A program made the translations under genes and the position numbers. Of a DNA stretch of 39,585 bases, positions 7,811 to 16,635 are shown piece by piece. The stretch spans positions 1,536,753-1,576,337 of the forward strand of contig NZ_SRRP01000001.1 in NCBI RefSeq assembly GCF_004785935.1, in the 5' to 3' direction. Position 1 is the first letter of the stretch. Each line of letters opens with the position of its first letter. The notes beneath the pieces are model-generated. The model saw only the letters and a program-made list of their open reading frames with translations, was not told where the DNA came from and made no database searches. Source of the stretch: Streptococcus rubneri (lineage in GTDB: Bacteria; Bacillota; Bacilli; Lactobacillales; Streptococcaceae).

Positions 7811-8731
7811 ATGAAAAGCGATCATCTGAAAGAAAGTAAAAATATTGAAGACCGGCGCGGACAGAGCGGGAGCGCTTACTCATCTGGACGCTCGAGTGGC
7901 AATATAGGAGGGGGTATCCTCCAAATCCTCCTCTCTCCAGGAAGTTTCAAGAGCAAGATCATTATGATTTTACTGTTGGTTCTTTTGAGTGGGGGAGCTG
8001 GCCTGAGTGGCATCTTTAATCCGGAGCAAGCCACTCAGAACTACAACTCCAGCCAAGTCACGCGCCAAGAGCAAACCAAAGTTAGCGACCAAGACACCAA
8101 GTTCGTCAGCCAAGTCTTGGGGACGACAGAAGACTTTTGGAGCCAAGCTTTCCAAAAAGAAGGTCGAACCTATCATAAACCGACCTTGGTCTTCTACACC
8201 GGTCAAACGCGAACAGGCTGTGGAGTGGGGCAAGCAGCAGCAGGTCCTTTCTACTGCCCTAGCGATCAAAAAATTTATCTGGATATTAGCTTCTACAAAG
8301 AGCTCACCACTAAATACAAGGCCAGCGGTGACTTTGCCATGGCCTATGTTATCGCACATGAGGTCGGCCACCATATCCAAAACGAATTAGGAACCCTTCA
8401 AAGTTACCAACGGGCCACCCAGGGGAAATCTGAAACACAGAAAAACGCCCTGAATGTTCGCTTGGAGCTTCAAGCAGACTACTATGCTGGTGTTTGGGCC
8501 CGCTATATCGAGGAGCAAGGTCTCATGGATACAGGTGACATCGAAGAAGCTCTCAATGCTGCCCATGCAGTAGGGGACGATACTCTCCAAGAGCAGGCCT
8601 ATGGTTACTCTGTCCCAGATAGTTTCACCCATGGAAGCTCCGAGCAACGCATGCGCTGGTTCAAGCGAGGATACCAGTACGGAGACTTTGAGCACGGTGA
8701 TACCTTTAGTGTTTCTGATGCAAACCTCTAA
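7811..8731 (+). CDS. Secreted/membrane neutral zinc metallopeptidase, YpfJ family
   Basis: A 306-aa protein of the putative neutral zinc metallopeptidase family (PF04228; E. coli YpfJ). There is a Ser/Gly-rich cytoplasmic N-terminus, then a single transmembrane anchor at about residues 49-68, and an extracellular catalytic domain. The zinc motif HEVGH is at residues 183-187 inside [15 protein letters not shown]. The downstream [14 protein letters not shown] block supplies the probable third ligand. Cys137 and Cys149 flank the GPFYCP region and may form a disulfide. No physiological substrate is established for the family. Promoter, AAAGGAG site and terminator make it a single-gene unit. Confidence 0.88.
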   Translation: MKSDHLKESKNIEDRRGQSGSAYSSGRSSGNIGGGILQILLSPGSFKSKIIMILLLVLLSGGAGLSGIFNPEQATQNYNSSQVTRQEQTKVSDQDTKFVSQVLGTTEDFWSQAFQKEGRTYHKPTLVFYTGQTRTGCGVGQAAAGPFYCPSDQKIYLDISFYKELTTKYKASGDFAMAYVIAHEVGHHIQNELGTLQSYQRATQGKSETQKNALNVRLELQADYYAGVWARYIEEQGLMDTGDIEEALNAAHAVGDDTLQEQAYGYSVPDSFTHGSSEQRMRWFKRGYQYGDFEHGDTFSVSDANL

Positions 8732-8741
8732 CACTCTAGTC

Positions 8742-8774
8742 AAAAAGCCTTCAGATATACTCTGAAGGCTTTTT
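8742..8774 (+). terminator. Terminator between the metallopeptidase and pbp2a genes
   Basis: A 14-bp perfect stem AAAAAGCCTTCAGA / TCTGAAGGCTTTTT with a 5-nt loop. It serves both converging genes. Confidence 0.88.
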
Positions 8775-8803
8775 GGTAGCTTTCATATTGAAGGACTTTC
8801 CTT

Positions 8804-11035
8804 TTAATAGCCAAACCAACCTTTAAAGGTATCCCAAGCATTCTTGGCCTTACCAGGAAGGTCTGCTTCATCGATGGCCTTCTTGGCTTGGTCTACCATA
8901 TTGGAAGCTTGCTCTTTTACCTGATCAAAGAAGCCTTTGTCATCTGTCTGAGCGTCAGTTTCTGTTTCTTGGCCGACTGGCGCAATCCCATTTTCCGCGT
9001 AGGAGTTCTTCTCGTCGTCAAAGCTGGTTCCTTCCGTATAAGGCAGGACGCTGTTGGCGACATTGCGGAAGATGATCGAGGCCGTTTCCGCACTGGTCCC
9101 CGTCAGGTAATGGGTCTCATCTGTTTTAGGGAAACCTAGCCACTGGCTGAGGACTACATCTGGAGTATAACCGATTACCCACTGGTCCCCAGATAAATCT
9201 GGGTTGAAGTCGGTCTCTGTTGTCCCTGTCTTCCCAGCCATGGTATAGCCATAAGGAGCTGCGTTGACCCCTGTCCCGTTGGAGAACGTTCCTAGCATCA
9301 TATTGGTCATTTTTCGATTAACAGAGGTGCTGAGGACCCGGGTAGATTTCTGACTATGACTCTTGACGACCTGGCCACTCGCATTTTCAATTTTGGTAAT
9401 GAGGTGGGCATCGTTCATGACTCCATCATTAGCAAAAGCCCCATAAGCTTGGGCCATCTCCAGAGGATTGGTCGCAACACCAGATCCGAGAGCCACACCA
9501 AGAGAACGATGAACCTTGTCCATATTAAGTCCAAACTTCTTCCCATAATCAAAGACTGTGTCAAGACCTAATTCATTAGCTGTGGCAACTGCCGGTAGGT
9601 TAAGGGATTCCGCCAGGGCCTGATACATCGGAACCGTTGGACTAGTTTGAATTCCCCCATAGTTGTTTACGGTGTAATTTCCATAGGTGGTTGTAGTGTT
9701 ATCCAATTCCATGTTGGTCGACCAACCCTTGGCAACTGCTGGACTGTAGACCACAAGCGGTTTAATGGTTGAACCAGGACTTCTTGCAGACTGGGTCGCG
9801 TAGTTGTAGCTTCTAAAGCCGACTCCTTGGTCGCTTCCGACACGACCGACAATAGCACGAACTCCTCCTGTCTTTGGATCCAAGGCCACACTACCGGATT
9901 CTGCCCGGGTGCCATCCTCTGCAAGGGGGAAGAGATCCACATTGTCATAGATGACCTGCATGCTGGCCTGGTAATTCTGATCCATTTCTGTATAGATCCG
10001 ATAGCCATTTTTAATAATGTCTTCTTCCGTCAGGCCATACCGATTGACGGCTTCATTAATCACCGCATCGAAATAAGAAGGATAGCGATAATCTTCTGAC
10101 TTGCCTTCATAGGCATCGATGAGCTGACCGTGAATATCTACCGTAGCAGATTGGTCTGCTGTGGCCTGATCGATATAGCCAGCAGCCACCATATTCTGCA
10201 AAACAGTGTTCCGACGGTTGGTCGCATTTTCGACAGAATAAAGGGGATTATAAATCTCTGGTCCCTTAAGCATCCCTGCAAGAACCGCTGATTGATCGAG
10301 AGTCAATTGACTAGCCGACACTCCGAAATATTTCTTAGAAGCATCTTCAATCCCCCAAACCCCATTGCCGAAGTAGGCATTGTTGAGATACATGGTCAGA
10401 ATTTCTTTCTTGCTGTACTTTTTATTGATCTCGAGAGCCAGGAAAAACTCTTTAGCCTTACGCTCAATGGTCTGGTCTTGAGAGAGGTAAGCATTCTTAG
10501 CTAGCTGCTGAGTAATGGTTGATCCTCCTCCAGAGCGCCCCGCTGTCAGGATAGCTAGAAAGAAACGGCCGTAGTTGATCCCACTGTTCTTGTAGAAGGT
10601 CCGGTCTTCTGTCGCAATCACTGCATTTTGCAGATTTTCACTAATGGCATCTAGCTCAACATAAGTTCCCTTTTGACCTGTCAGACTCCCGGCCTGGTTC
10701 CCATCCTTATCGTAAATAATGGTGGTCGCCTTGAGGGCATTTTGCAAATCTGCCACATTGGTCGTCTTGGCAAGATAAAAGAGATAGCCTCCTGTCACCA
10801 AACTGAAAATCAAGCCAATGAGCAAGAAGATCTTGGTCAAGTGGTACTTACGCCAAAAGCGTCTAAAAGGATGCTGAGACAGAGGTTTCTTGTGTTTCTT
10901 GTCTGAACGGCTATAGGTCGGAGCTAACTCCTCACCATCCGTCGGCAACTCCACCTCCTCTGCAATCTTGGTTGGTTTTTTGTCTCGTTGGAAATGACGA
11001 ATCATTCCCTCCATCAATTCTTTTAATTTGTTCAT
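8804..11035 (-). CDS. pbp2a: Bifunctional penicillin-binding protein 2a (class A PBP)
   Basis: A membrane-anchored glycosyltransferase/transpeptidase that polymerises and crosslinks peptidoglycan. With the ATG at 11035 the product is 743 aa. A basic cytoplasmic tail and a transmembrane helix lead into a GT51 domain (ATEDRTFYKNSGINYGRFF with catalytic Glu; GGSTITQQLAKNAYL). The penicillin-binding domain shows the STIK, SLN and KTGTTE motifs. A short Asp/Lys-rich tail ends the protein. It resembles pneumococcal PBP2a throughout. Start choice is uncertain: the frame extends 12 codons to a TTG at 11071 with a good GGAGGT site, whereas the ATG at 11035, which aligns with the family, has only a distant GGGGAAGG. 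No unambiguous promoter was found in 11072-11200. Confidence 0.95.
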   Translation of the reverse strand: MNKLKELMEGMIRHFQRDKKPTKIAEEVELPTDGEELAPTYSRSDKKHKKPLSQHPFRRFWRKYHLTKIFLLIGLIFSLVTGGYLFYLAKTTNVADLQNALKATTIIYDKDGNQAGSLTGQKGTYVELDAISENLQNAVIATEDRTFYKNSGINYGRFFLAILTAGRSGGGSTITQQLAKNAYLSQDQTIERKAKEFFLALEINKKYSKKEILTMYLNNAYFGNGVWGIEDASKKYFGVSASQLTLDQSAVLAGMLKGPEIYNPLYSVENATNRRNTVLQNMVAAGYIDQATADQSATVDIHGQLIDAYEGKSEDYRYPSYFDAVINEAVNRYGLTEEDIIKNGYRIYTEMDQNYQASMQVIYDNVDLFPLAEDGTRAESGSVALDPKTGGVRAIVGRVGSDQGVGFRSYNYATQSARSPGSTIKPLVVYSPAVAKGWSTNMELDNTTTTYGNYTVNNYGGIQTSPTVPMYQALAESLNLPAVATANELGLDTVFDYGKKFGLNMDKVHRSLGVALGSGVATNPLEMAQAYGAFANDGVMNDAHLITKIENASGQVVKSHSQKSTRVLSTSVNRKMTNMMLGTFSNGTGVNAAPYGYTMAGKTGTTETDFNPDLSGDQWVIGYTPDVVLSQWLGFPKTDETHYLTGTSAETASIIFRNVANSVLPYTEGTSFDDEKNSYAENGIAPVGQETETDAQTDDKGFFDQVKEQASNMVDQAKKAIDEADLPGKAKNAWDTFKGWFGY

Positions 11036-11203
11036 AATCTTTATTTTATCACCTTCCCCACGACTAGACAAGAAAGACCTCCGAAGGTAGCTTCTCTTTT
11101 AGATTTCTTTAAGCTTCTGCCAAGTTCCAATTCTTAGCTAATCTGAGGATGTTTCTCTTCTGCCGAGCAAGATTGGTCTCGTCTTTTCTTTCCCCTAGCT
11201 TTC

Positions 11204-11212
11204 TGATACAAT
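11204..11212 (+). promoter_or_regulatory. Extended -10 promoter abutting the RluA-family start codon
   Basis: TGATACAAT is an extended -10 element ending 6 nt before the ATG at 11219, so transcription should begin at or next to the A of the start codon. The -35 region is poor (TTTCTT). Confidence 0.6.
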
Positions 11213-11218
11213 AGCACT

Positions 11219-12103
11219 ATGCAATACACGATTACCATCCCAAAAGCCTTTCCAACTATGACGGTCAAGGAAGCTCTAGAAGACTATTTCCTCATCCCAC
11301 GAAAAATTCGCCATTTTTTGCGGACCAAAAAAAACGTCCAAGTCAATGGTCAAGCAGTCCACTGGCAGTGCACTCTTCAGGCAGGAGATGACCTCACCCT
11401 GACCTTTGACCCTGAAGACTATGAAGAAAAGTCTCTCCTAGCTGGTGACCCTAGTCTGGTTGAGGTCCTCTACGAGGATGAGCACCTGATCATCGTCAAT
11501 AAGCTAGAAGGGATGAAAACCCACGCCAATCAACCAGACGAAGTCGCCCTTCTGAATCACGTCTCTAGTTACGTGGGGGGGACCTGTTATGTCGTTCATC
11601 GTTTGGACAAGGAGACCAGTGGAGCCCTTCTTTTTGCCAAGAATCCCTTTGTCCTCCCCATCCTCAACCGTTTGCTAGAGGATCGGAAAATCAAGCGAGA
11701 ATACTGGGCCCTCATCCAAGGGAAGCTCCCCCAGAAACAGGTGGTTTATAAAGATAAGCTAGGTCGTGATCGTCATGATCGTCGTAAGCGCATCGTCGAT
11801 CCTAAAAAAGGACTCTATGCGGAAACCCACGTGACGATTTTAAAGGTCTTCAAACGAACGAGTTTGGTCAAGTGCCAACTCCAGACTGGCCGGACGCATC
11901 AAATCCGTGTCCATCTCTCTCATCATGGGCATCCCATCATGGGAGATCCTCTCTACAACCCAGAAAGAGGATCCCGTCTCATGCTCCATGCCCACCGCCT
12001 CACCTTGGTTCATCCCTTTACTCTAGAGCCCATCCAGGTCGAAGCCTTATCCCAAGGATTTGAAGAAATTCTGGCCCAAGAAAAAAATGGAAATGACCGA
12101 TAA
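11219..12103 (+). CDS. RluA/RluD-family pseudouridine synthase
   Basis: A 294-aa enzyme that isomerises uridine to pseudouridine in RNA, most likely 23S rRNA. An N-terminal S4-like RNA-binding segment (residues about 15-65) precedes the catalytic domain. The family motif HRLDKETSGALLFAKN contains the catalytic Asp130. Later motifs are KREYWALIQG, the GRTHQIRVHLSHHGHPIMGDPLY block and the C-terminal LMLHAHRL. The paralogue identity (RluD-like or another) and target base cannot be told from sequence. There is no Shine-Dalgarno sequence before the ATG, and the -10 element is only 6 nt away, so the mRNA is probably leaderless. A terminator begins at the stop codon. Confidence 0.92.
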   Translation: MQYTITIPKAFPTMTVKEALEDYFLIPRKIRHFLRTKKNVQVNGQAVHWQCTLQAGDDLTLTFDPEDYEEKSLLAGDPSLVEVLYEDEHLIIVNKLEGMKTHANQPDEVALLNHVSSYVGGTCYVVHRLDKETSGALLFAKNPFVLPILNRLLEDRKIKREYWALIQGKLPQKQVVYKDKLGRDRHDRRKRIVDPKKGLYAETHVTILKVFKRTSLVKCQLQTGRTHQIRVHLSHHGHPIMGDPLYNPERGSRLMLHAHRLTLVHPFTLEPIQVEALSQGFEEILAQEKNGNDR

Positions 12104-12134
12104 AAACACCGAATCCATACGATTCGGTGTTTTT
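12103..12134 (+). terminator. Terminator between the RluA-family and pht genes
   Basis: A 13-bp stem AAAACACCGAATC / GATTCGGTGTTTT with a CATAC loop and T-run. It is palindromic enough to serve pht on the other strand too. Confidence 0.85.
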
Positions 12135-12148
12135 TCTTACAGTGTGAT

Positions 12149-15100
12149 TTATTCCTGAGTCTCTCCTTCTACAGGACTTGCTGGAGCATTCTCTTTCTCC
12201 CCAGTTACCGTCGGAAGTTCTTCCGAACTGGTTTCTTCTTTTGGATTGCTTGCTTGCGTAACGGATGCAGTAGCCGAATCAGAAGCTAGCGTCTCGCTAG
12301 CAAGAGGTGCTGAGGAGCCCTCCACTGTGGCACTTGCTGATGGAGAGGCTAACTCTGCTTGAAAGGCTAGTATGGCCTGAAGCAAGGCTGTCTTGTCACT
12401 CTTAGGATTAGCTAGTTGATCAAATAGAGCTTCCAAGCGCTCAAAACTTGCATCACTCGCTCCTTTTTCAAGCAATTGCTTGTGCAGGGCCATCAACTGG
12501 TTGTAGAGCTGTTGGTAAAGAGCAAGATCATCAATCTGAGGGGTGTCTGTTTTCTTTTGCTTTTGCTTCTCAATGGCTTCCCCCACTTGCCGAAGTAGGG
12601 TTTGACCGCTGAATAGAGCCTTGCCTGTTTCCTCTTCTTGGCGTAGCTGAGCCAAATGCTCTTCAAATCCTGTTCGCTGACCTTCTTCCACCTGAGGTAA
12701 GAGGCTCTCGATTTGGTTCAAGAGAGCTGTTAGCATGTTGGCCTCTTGATGAGCTTCTGTCGCCTTATCCAGCTCCCCATAGACCCCTTTAAGAAACTCG
12801 TAAACAGCTAAGTTATAAGAAGGGGCTTCACCTCCTTTTTGATCCAAAACAGTCCTTTCAATCGGGTAGATTGGAGCATGCTCTTGAGAAAAGAGCTGAT
12901 CAATGGCTTGCTTGGTTTGGTAAAGTTCCATAAAGTGGGTTTTTGAATCCCAGGCTTCTTCAAAGGCTTGAGCACGATAAAGTTTCAAAGCCAGATCTGC
13001 AGCTCGAGTGCGTAATTCTGGTGTCAAACGCGCATCACTCAAGCTTTGGTAGAAATACTTGAGGTAGTCCACTGAAGTCACCCCAGTTCGATCTTGCATC
13101 TCCTGAATAGCCTGTAGCAATTGCCCTTGCCCCTCTAGCAACTGACCATTCTTAGTTGCATAAGCTTCTTGTAGTTGAGCCACCAGTTCTTCCTTCTTAA
13201 GCTGGAAGGCCTCTGTATCCAACAAACGAACCTGCTCTAGCAACTCTTGGTAACGACGATCCAAGACCGTTTCTTCTATTGGCTTAACCGCTTGGGTAGC
13301 ATGGATATACTGTTGATCAACTTGGTCGAGACTAGCCAGATAACCTGCTGTCGAGTTGCTTGGGAAGCTCTTGACATTCTCCAAGAAGTGCCCCAAAATC
13401 AACTCAATCCGTCTTTGTTGCAGAGGATCGGAAGCATAAAGAGTGCGACTTTCAGCTAAGAGTTGGTTGACCTTGGCCTCTACAACCTTCTGGTCCAAGT
13501 CTCCTTTTTGATAAGGAGATTGGATGGTAGGTAGGCGGTGGGCTAAGTAAGCGGCTAGGCCAGCCGAGCGAACCTTGATGTAGTGGTTGTGGTCTCCGTG
13601 TGGGATGACGAACTGACCATTCTCAATCTGTAAGCTATAAGGAGAAATTCCTGAACGAAGGGCAGTCGTATAGAGCTCGTTAATGAAATCTAGTTCCGGA
13701 TTGCCCGTTTCAAGCGGAATCCGGACATGTTCCTTCCGAACGGCATAAGGATGGATATGGGTCGGATCGTATTCTTGGTCTGGATTGTTAAAGACAAAGA
13801 AGCCGTTCGAAATCTTGATTGCTTCTCGAGGAACTCCGTAGGTTTGGCTAATGTACTGAATCTTTTCTTCATCAGAAGCATCACGAGAGTAAGTGGTCAC
13901 GTCGTCTGTCAGTGGTTTTCCTTTGTCTTCTTGTTGCTTACCAGCCAGAACAGCCTCTGCTGCAGCAATTTCTTGAGAAGAGAGATTCTTCTTGTAGAAA
14001 TAATGGGCATGGTCCCCGTGAGCGACCATATAGCCCTCATCATCCTTGCTGATGACTTGATCCGCATGAAAGCCATGATCGTGCTCCTCTTCCTGCTTAT
14101 GGTGATGGTGATGCTCACCCTCATGATCGTGATCGTGCGCATGGCCCTCTGGCTCTGGAATCGAAGGAAGATTTGGTGTCTCTTCAGTTGCAGCACTGCC
14201 TCCTTGGGCACGGAGAAATTGATAGTGCCGCGCTAGCTCGCGCTCTAGAGGCGAAAGTTCCTGATAAGGGATAAAGTGGAAATGATCTCCGTGAGGATAG
14301 ACTACCCCTTGGTCTGTCCATTTGCTAATCTTACTTGGGTCAAAGACTGAACCATCCGACTCCACATGACGAGAAGTCAGAGGTGTCTTTTGCAACTCTG
14401 CAAGAAGTCTGGCAAGGCTTGAGGTCTGATGCCCCTCTGTTGACCCGGTAGTCGGACCTGTAGGAATTGGAGTCAGAGGACTAGGGGAGAATGGATTTGG
14501 AGTTTCCTTTTCAAGGGATGGAGTGGCCTGTCCCTGTGAAGCTTGGCCACCTCTCTTATCTTCTGTTGAGCCTGTTGCTAGGACTTTTTCTTCATTTTTC
14601 CTAGACTGACCATGTAAGACGGACAGAGCAGCCGCCAACTCTCCAGCTGATAGGGCACTCTTTGGAATGTAATGATAATGGCCTCCGTGTGGAACAATAA
14701 AGCCATCACCTGTATCTGAAATCACATCCCCAGGACTAAAGACATAGCCATCATCTGTCTGGTAGCCACCTTTGCTAGGACGAGTTCCTGAGGTGAGACT
14801 TTCAAGAGTCTTGCCTTCCTTCAAGGCTTGACTTGGTTGGCTAAAATCTCGCAGTTTAGTAAGTTTGCGAGAGGAGCCAGTCGCTCCCAAACCTTCCTCT
14901 CCTTGCTCCTTGACGATCCCTCCTTTTTTCTGCTCGGCAATTTCTTCAATCGAGCGCACATTAACTGTATGGCGGGCATCTGTCAGATAAAGGTAGTATT
15001 TCCCAGCTCGTTTAATCACATAGCCATCCTTGACACGGGTGACGATATCTGCTTCTTGAAGCTGATAAGACGGGTCTCGTAAAATGAGCTCCTCACTAAA

Positions 15101-15400
15101 AATAGCATCATAAGGGACCTTCCCATTGTAATAGTGGAAGTGATCCCCGTGGGAGGTCACAAAACCATCATCCGTAATTTTGACAACGATCTGTTCTGCC
15201 TGCGTATTTTCCTTGGAATTAACCGAATCAATAGTTTCTTCTTTCTTACTGGCCCTTGAGGCTTTCTTAGTTTTATCTCCCTGTAAGTATTGAACCTGAT
15301 TCTTCTTTTCTTCTTTAACAGGTGCTGGTTGACGAAGGGCATAGGCACAGAACCCAAGTCCTAATGCTGAGACAATCGCAATGGTTCCTTTTTTCTTCAT
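12149..15400 (-). CDS. Pneumococcal histidine triad (Pht) family surface protein
   Basis: A 1083-aa zinc-binding surface protein. The N-terminus is a short hydrophobic signal with a Cys at residue 18 (GLGFC), resembling the LxxC seen in PhtD/PhtE. Five HGxHxH triads lie at about residues 84, 238, 370, 461 and 601, each followed by the typical tyrosine-rich strand. A very His/Asp-rich linker spans about residues 420-445. The C-terminal 450 residues are helical and Gln/Glu-rich, ending in a Ser/Ala/Glu-rich tail with no LPXTG. The triads bind zinc; in pneumococcus Pht proteins hand zinc to AdcAII. The ATG lies 9 nt after the adcAII stop, and its GGAG overlaps the end of adcAII, suggesting translational coupling. 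It is longer than PhtD (about 840 aa) and close to PhtE in size. Confidence 0.93.
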   Translation of the reverse strand: MKKKGTIAIVSALGLGFCAYALRQPAPVKEEKKNQVQYLQGDKTKKASRASKKEETIDSVNSKENTQAEQIVVKITDDGFVTSHGDHFHYYNGKVPYDAIFSEELILRDPSYQLQEADIVTRVKDGYVIKRAGKYYLYLTDARHTVNVRSIEEIAEQKKGGIVKEQGEEGLGATGSSRKLTKLRDFSQPSQALKEGKTLESLTSGTRPSKGGYQTDDGYVFSPGDVISDTGDGFIVPHGGHYHYIPKSALSAGELAAALSVLHGQSRKNEEKVLATGSTEDKRGGQASQGQATPSLEKETPNPFSPSPLTPIPTGPTTGSTEGHQTSSLARLLAELQKTPLTSRHVESDGSVFDPSKISKWTDQGVVYPHGDHFHFIPYQELSPLERELARHYQFLRAQGGSAATEETPNLPSIPEPEGHAHDHDHEGEHHHHHKQEEEHDHGFHADQVISKDDEGYMVAHGDHAHYFYKKNLSSQEIAAAEAVLAGKQQEDKGKPLTDDVTTYSRDASDEEKIQYISQTYGVPREAIKISNGFFVFNNPDQEYDPTHIHPYAVRKEHVRIPLETGNPELDFINELYTTALRSGISPYSLQIENGQFVIPHGDHNHYIKVRSAGLAAYLAHRLPTIQSPYQKGDLDQKVVEAKVNQLLAESRTLYASDPLQQRRIELILGHFLENVKSFPSNSTAGYLASLDQVDQQYIHATQAVKPIEETVLDRRYQELLEQVRLLDTEAFQLKKEELVAQLQEAYATKNGQLLEGQGQLLQAIQEMQDRTGVTSVDYLKYFYQSLSDARLTPELRTRAADLALKLYRAQAFEEAWDSKTHFMELYQTKQAIDQLFSQEHAPIYPIERTVLDQKGGEAPSYNLAVYEFLKGVYGELDKATEAHQEANMLTALLNQIESLLPQVEEGQRTGFEEHLAQLRQEEETGKALFSGQTLLRQVGEAIEKQKQKKTDTPQIDDLALYQQLYNQLMALHKQLLEKGASDASFERLEALFDQLANPKSDKTALLQAILAFQAELASPSASATVEGSSAPLASETLASDSATASVTQASNPKEETSSEELPTVTGEKENAPASPVEGETQE

Positions 15401-15409
15401 TCTTGCTTC

Positions 15410-16348
15410 TTACTCCTTTAATTCCTTGGCTAAGACAGCCAAATTTTCTTCTAAATTTTCTAGTAAATCTTTGTTATTCTGAGGATCTGCTTCTAGAGGA
15501 TCCAAAACCTTGACACGCGCTCCCGTTGCCCGAGCGATACTATCCGCCACCTTGGAGGAAGTGTGCTTCTCGACGAAAATGGTTTTCACCTGATAGTCCT
15601 TCACGAACTGCTGGATTTCAGCTAGTTGGCGAGCCGTCGGTTCTTGCTCAGGAGAAATTCCTGCAATCCCCAACTGCTTCAAGCCAAAGCGCTTGGCTAG
15701 ATAAGAGAAGGCAGTGTGTTGAGTCACAAAGGTCTTTTGCTTAACTTTCTCAAAGAGAGGCTGGTAGTTGCTAACCAAATCTTGGCAGCGTTTTTCTAGT
15801 TTCTTGGCATTGGCCTCATAGAGGCTCCGATGATTTGGGTCTATCTCTCCTAGCTTTTGGGCTAGTAGGCGACCCTCTTCTGCTATTTTAAGGGGATCCA
15901 CCCAGCTATGAGGATCATACAAACTCTGAGCCCCTTCTCCTTCTTCCTCACTGAGGTTTTCTAGACCAGTCACCTTATCCAAGGTCATCCCTTGACTCGC
16001 TTCGATGACCTGAAGCTTGGATCCTTGCAGATTCGGATCTAGCCGCCCCGCCCAGGATTCCAAGGTTTGGGAATGGTAGACGAAGACATCCGCATCATAT
16101 ATCTGGGCCACCTCCTTGGCAGAAGGTTCGTAGTCATGGATGCCCGCTCCTGACTGGACCATCCACACTTGGTTCTGATCACCAGAAATTTCTTTAACCA
16201 GAGCATAGATAGGATAAAAACTGGTCACAATCTTGAGCCCCTGTTTCGAACTAGTAGGAGTCGGATTACCCTTGGAGCCACAAGCTGTTAGAAGGAAAAG
16301 AAGACTCAGGAAGAGCCCTAGACCTTCCATTTTTTTCCAAAATTTCAT
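15410..16348 (-). CDS. adcAII: Zinc-binding lipoprotein AdcAII (Lmb family)
   Basis: The solute-binding lipoprotein of the zinc ABC importer, cluster A-I. The 312-aa precursor has a lipobox LTAC with lipidated Cys23. Predicted zinc ligands are H71 (GAGIHDYEPS), H147 (DPHSWVDP), H211 (TQHTAFSYLAKRFGL) and E286. The acidic stretch at residues 129-140 lies in the metal-loop region. The ATG follows AGAAGGATTCT. It is the first gene of a two-gene operon with pht, as in pneumococcus, and the operator region upstream carries three AdcR-type boxes. Lmb homologues were also described as laminin-binding; zinc uptake is the better supported role. Confidence 0.95.
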   Translation of the reverse strand: MKFWKKMEGLGLFLSLLFLLTACGSKGNPTPTSSKQGLKIVTSFYPIYALVKEISGDQNQVWMVQSGAGIHDYEPSAKEVAQIYDADVFVYHSQTLESWAGRLDPNLQGSKLQVIEASQGMTLDKVTGLENLSEEEGEGAQSLYDPHSWVDPLKIAEEGRLLAQKLGEIDPNHRSLYEANAKKLEKRCQDLVSNYQPLFEKVKQKTFVTQHTAFSYLAKRFGLKQLGIAGISPEQEPTARQLAEIQQFVKDYQVKTIFVEKHTSSKVADSIARATGARVKVLDPLEADPQNNKDLLENLEENLAVLAKELKE

Positions 16349-16369
16349 AGAATCCTTCTTTCTGTTTTC

Positions 16370-16405
16370 TTAACCGGTTATTTAATCGGTTGTTTAACCA
16401 GTTAA
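16370..16405. promoter_or_regulatory. Three contiguous AdcR operator boxes
   Basis: Three 12-mers abut without gaps: TTAACCGGTTAT (16370-16381), TTAATCGGTTGT (16382-16393) and TTAACCAGTTAA (16394-16405). The last matches the AdcR consensus TTAACNNGTTAA perfectly; the others match at 11 and 9 of the 10 or more fixed positions, allowing for the degenerate centre. They sit directly downstream of the -10 element, overlapping the transcription start, where zinc-loaded AdcR would repress. Confidence 0.88.
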
Positions 16406-16433
16406 TAATACTCTTTTTCTATTTTTTTGTCAA
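16405..16433 (-). promoter_or_regulatory. adcAII-pht promoter
   Basis: TTGACA (16428-16433), a 17-bp A-rich spacer and TATTAT (16405-16410) on the minus strand. The -35 is perfect. The AdcR boxes begin at the -10 edge and run downstream. Confidence 0.88.
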
Positions 16434-16550
16434 GTTCATATTGTAATTTTTTCTCTATCACTAACCAAGTCTATCATCCACAGGGCAGTTTGTCCCCCTC
16501 CTTTTCCGTCTTGCCATAGCATTACTACTGCCCCTCCAAGATTTGTGCAT

Positions 16551-16582
16551 AAAAAAAGGAGCTATCCGTTGGATAAGCTCCT
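16551..16582 (-). terminator. Terminator of the 606-aa secreted protein gene
   Basis: On the minus strand, AGGAGCTTATCC pairs with GGATAGCTCCT (one bulged base) around an AAC loop, followed by seven T. The stretch 16434-16550 shows no gene. Confidence 0.82.
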
Positions 16583-16635
16583 CTTTTAGTCCCTTCCTTA
16601 TTCAGTTTGAATAGGACATGATCTGGATCAATCGA

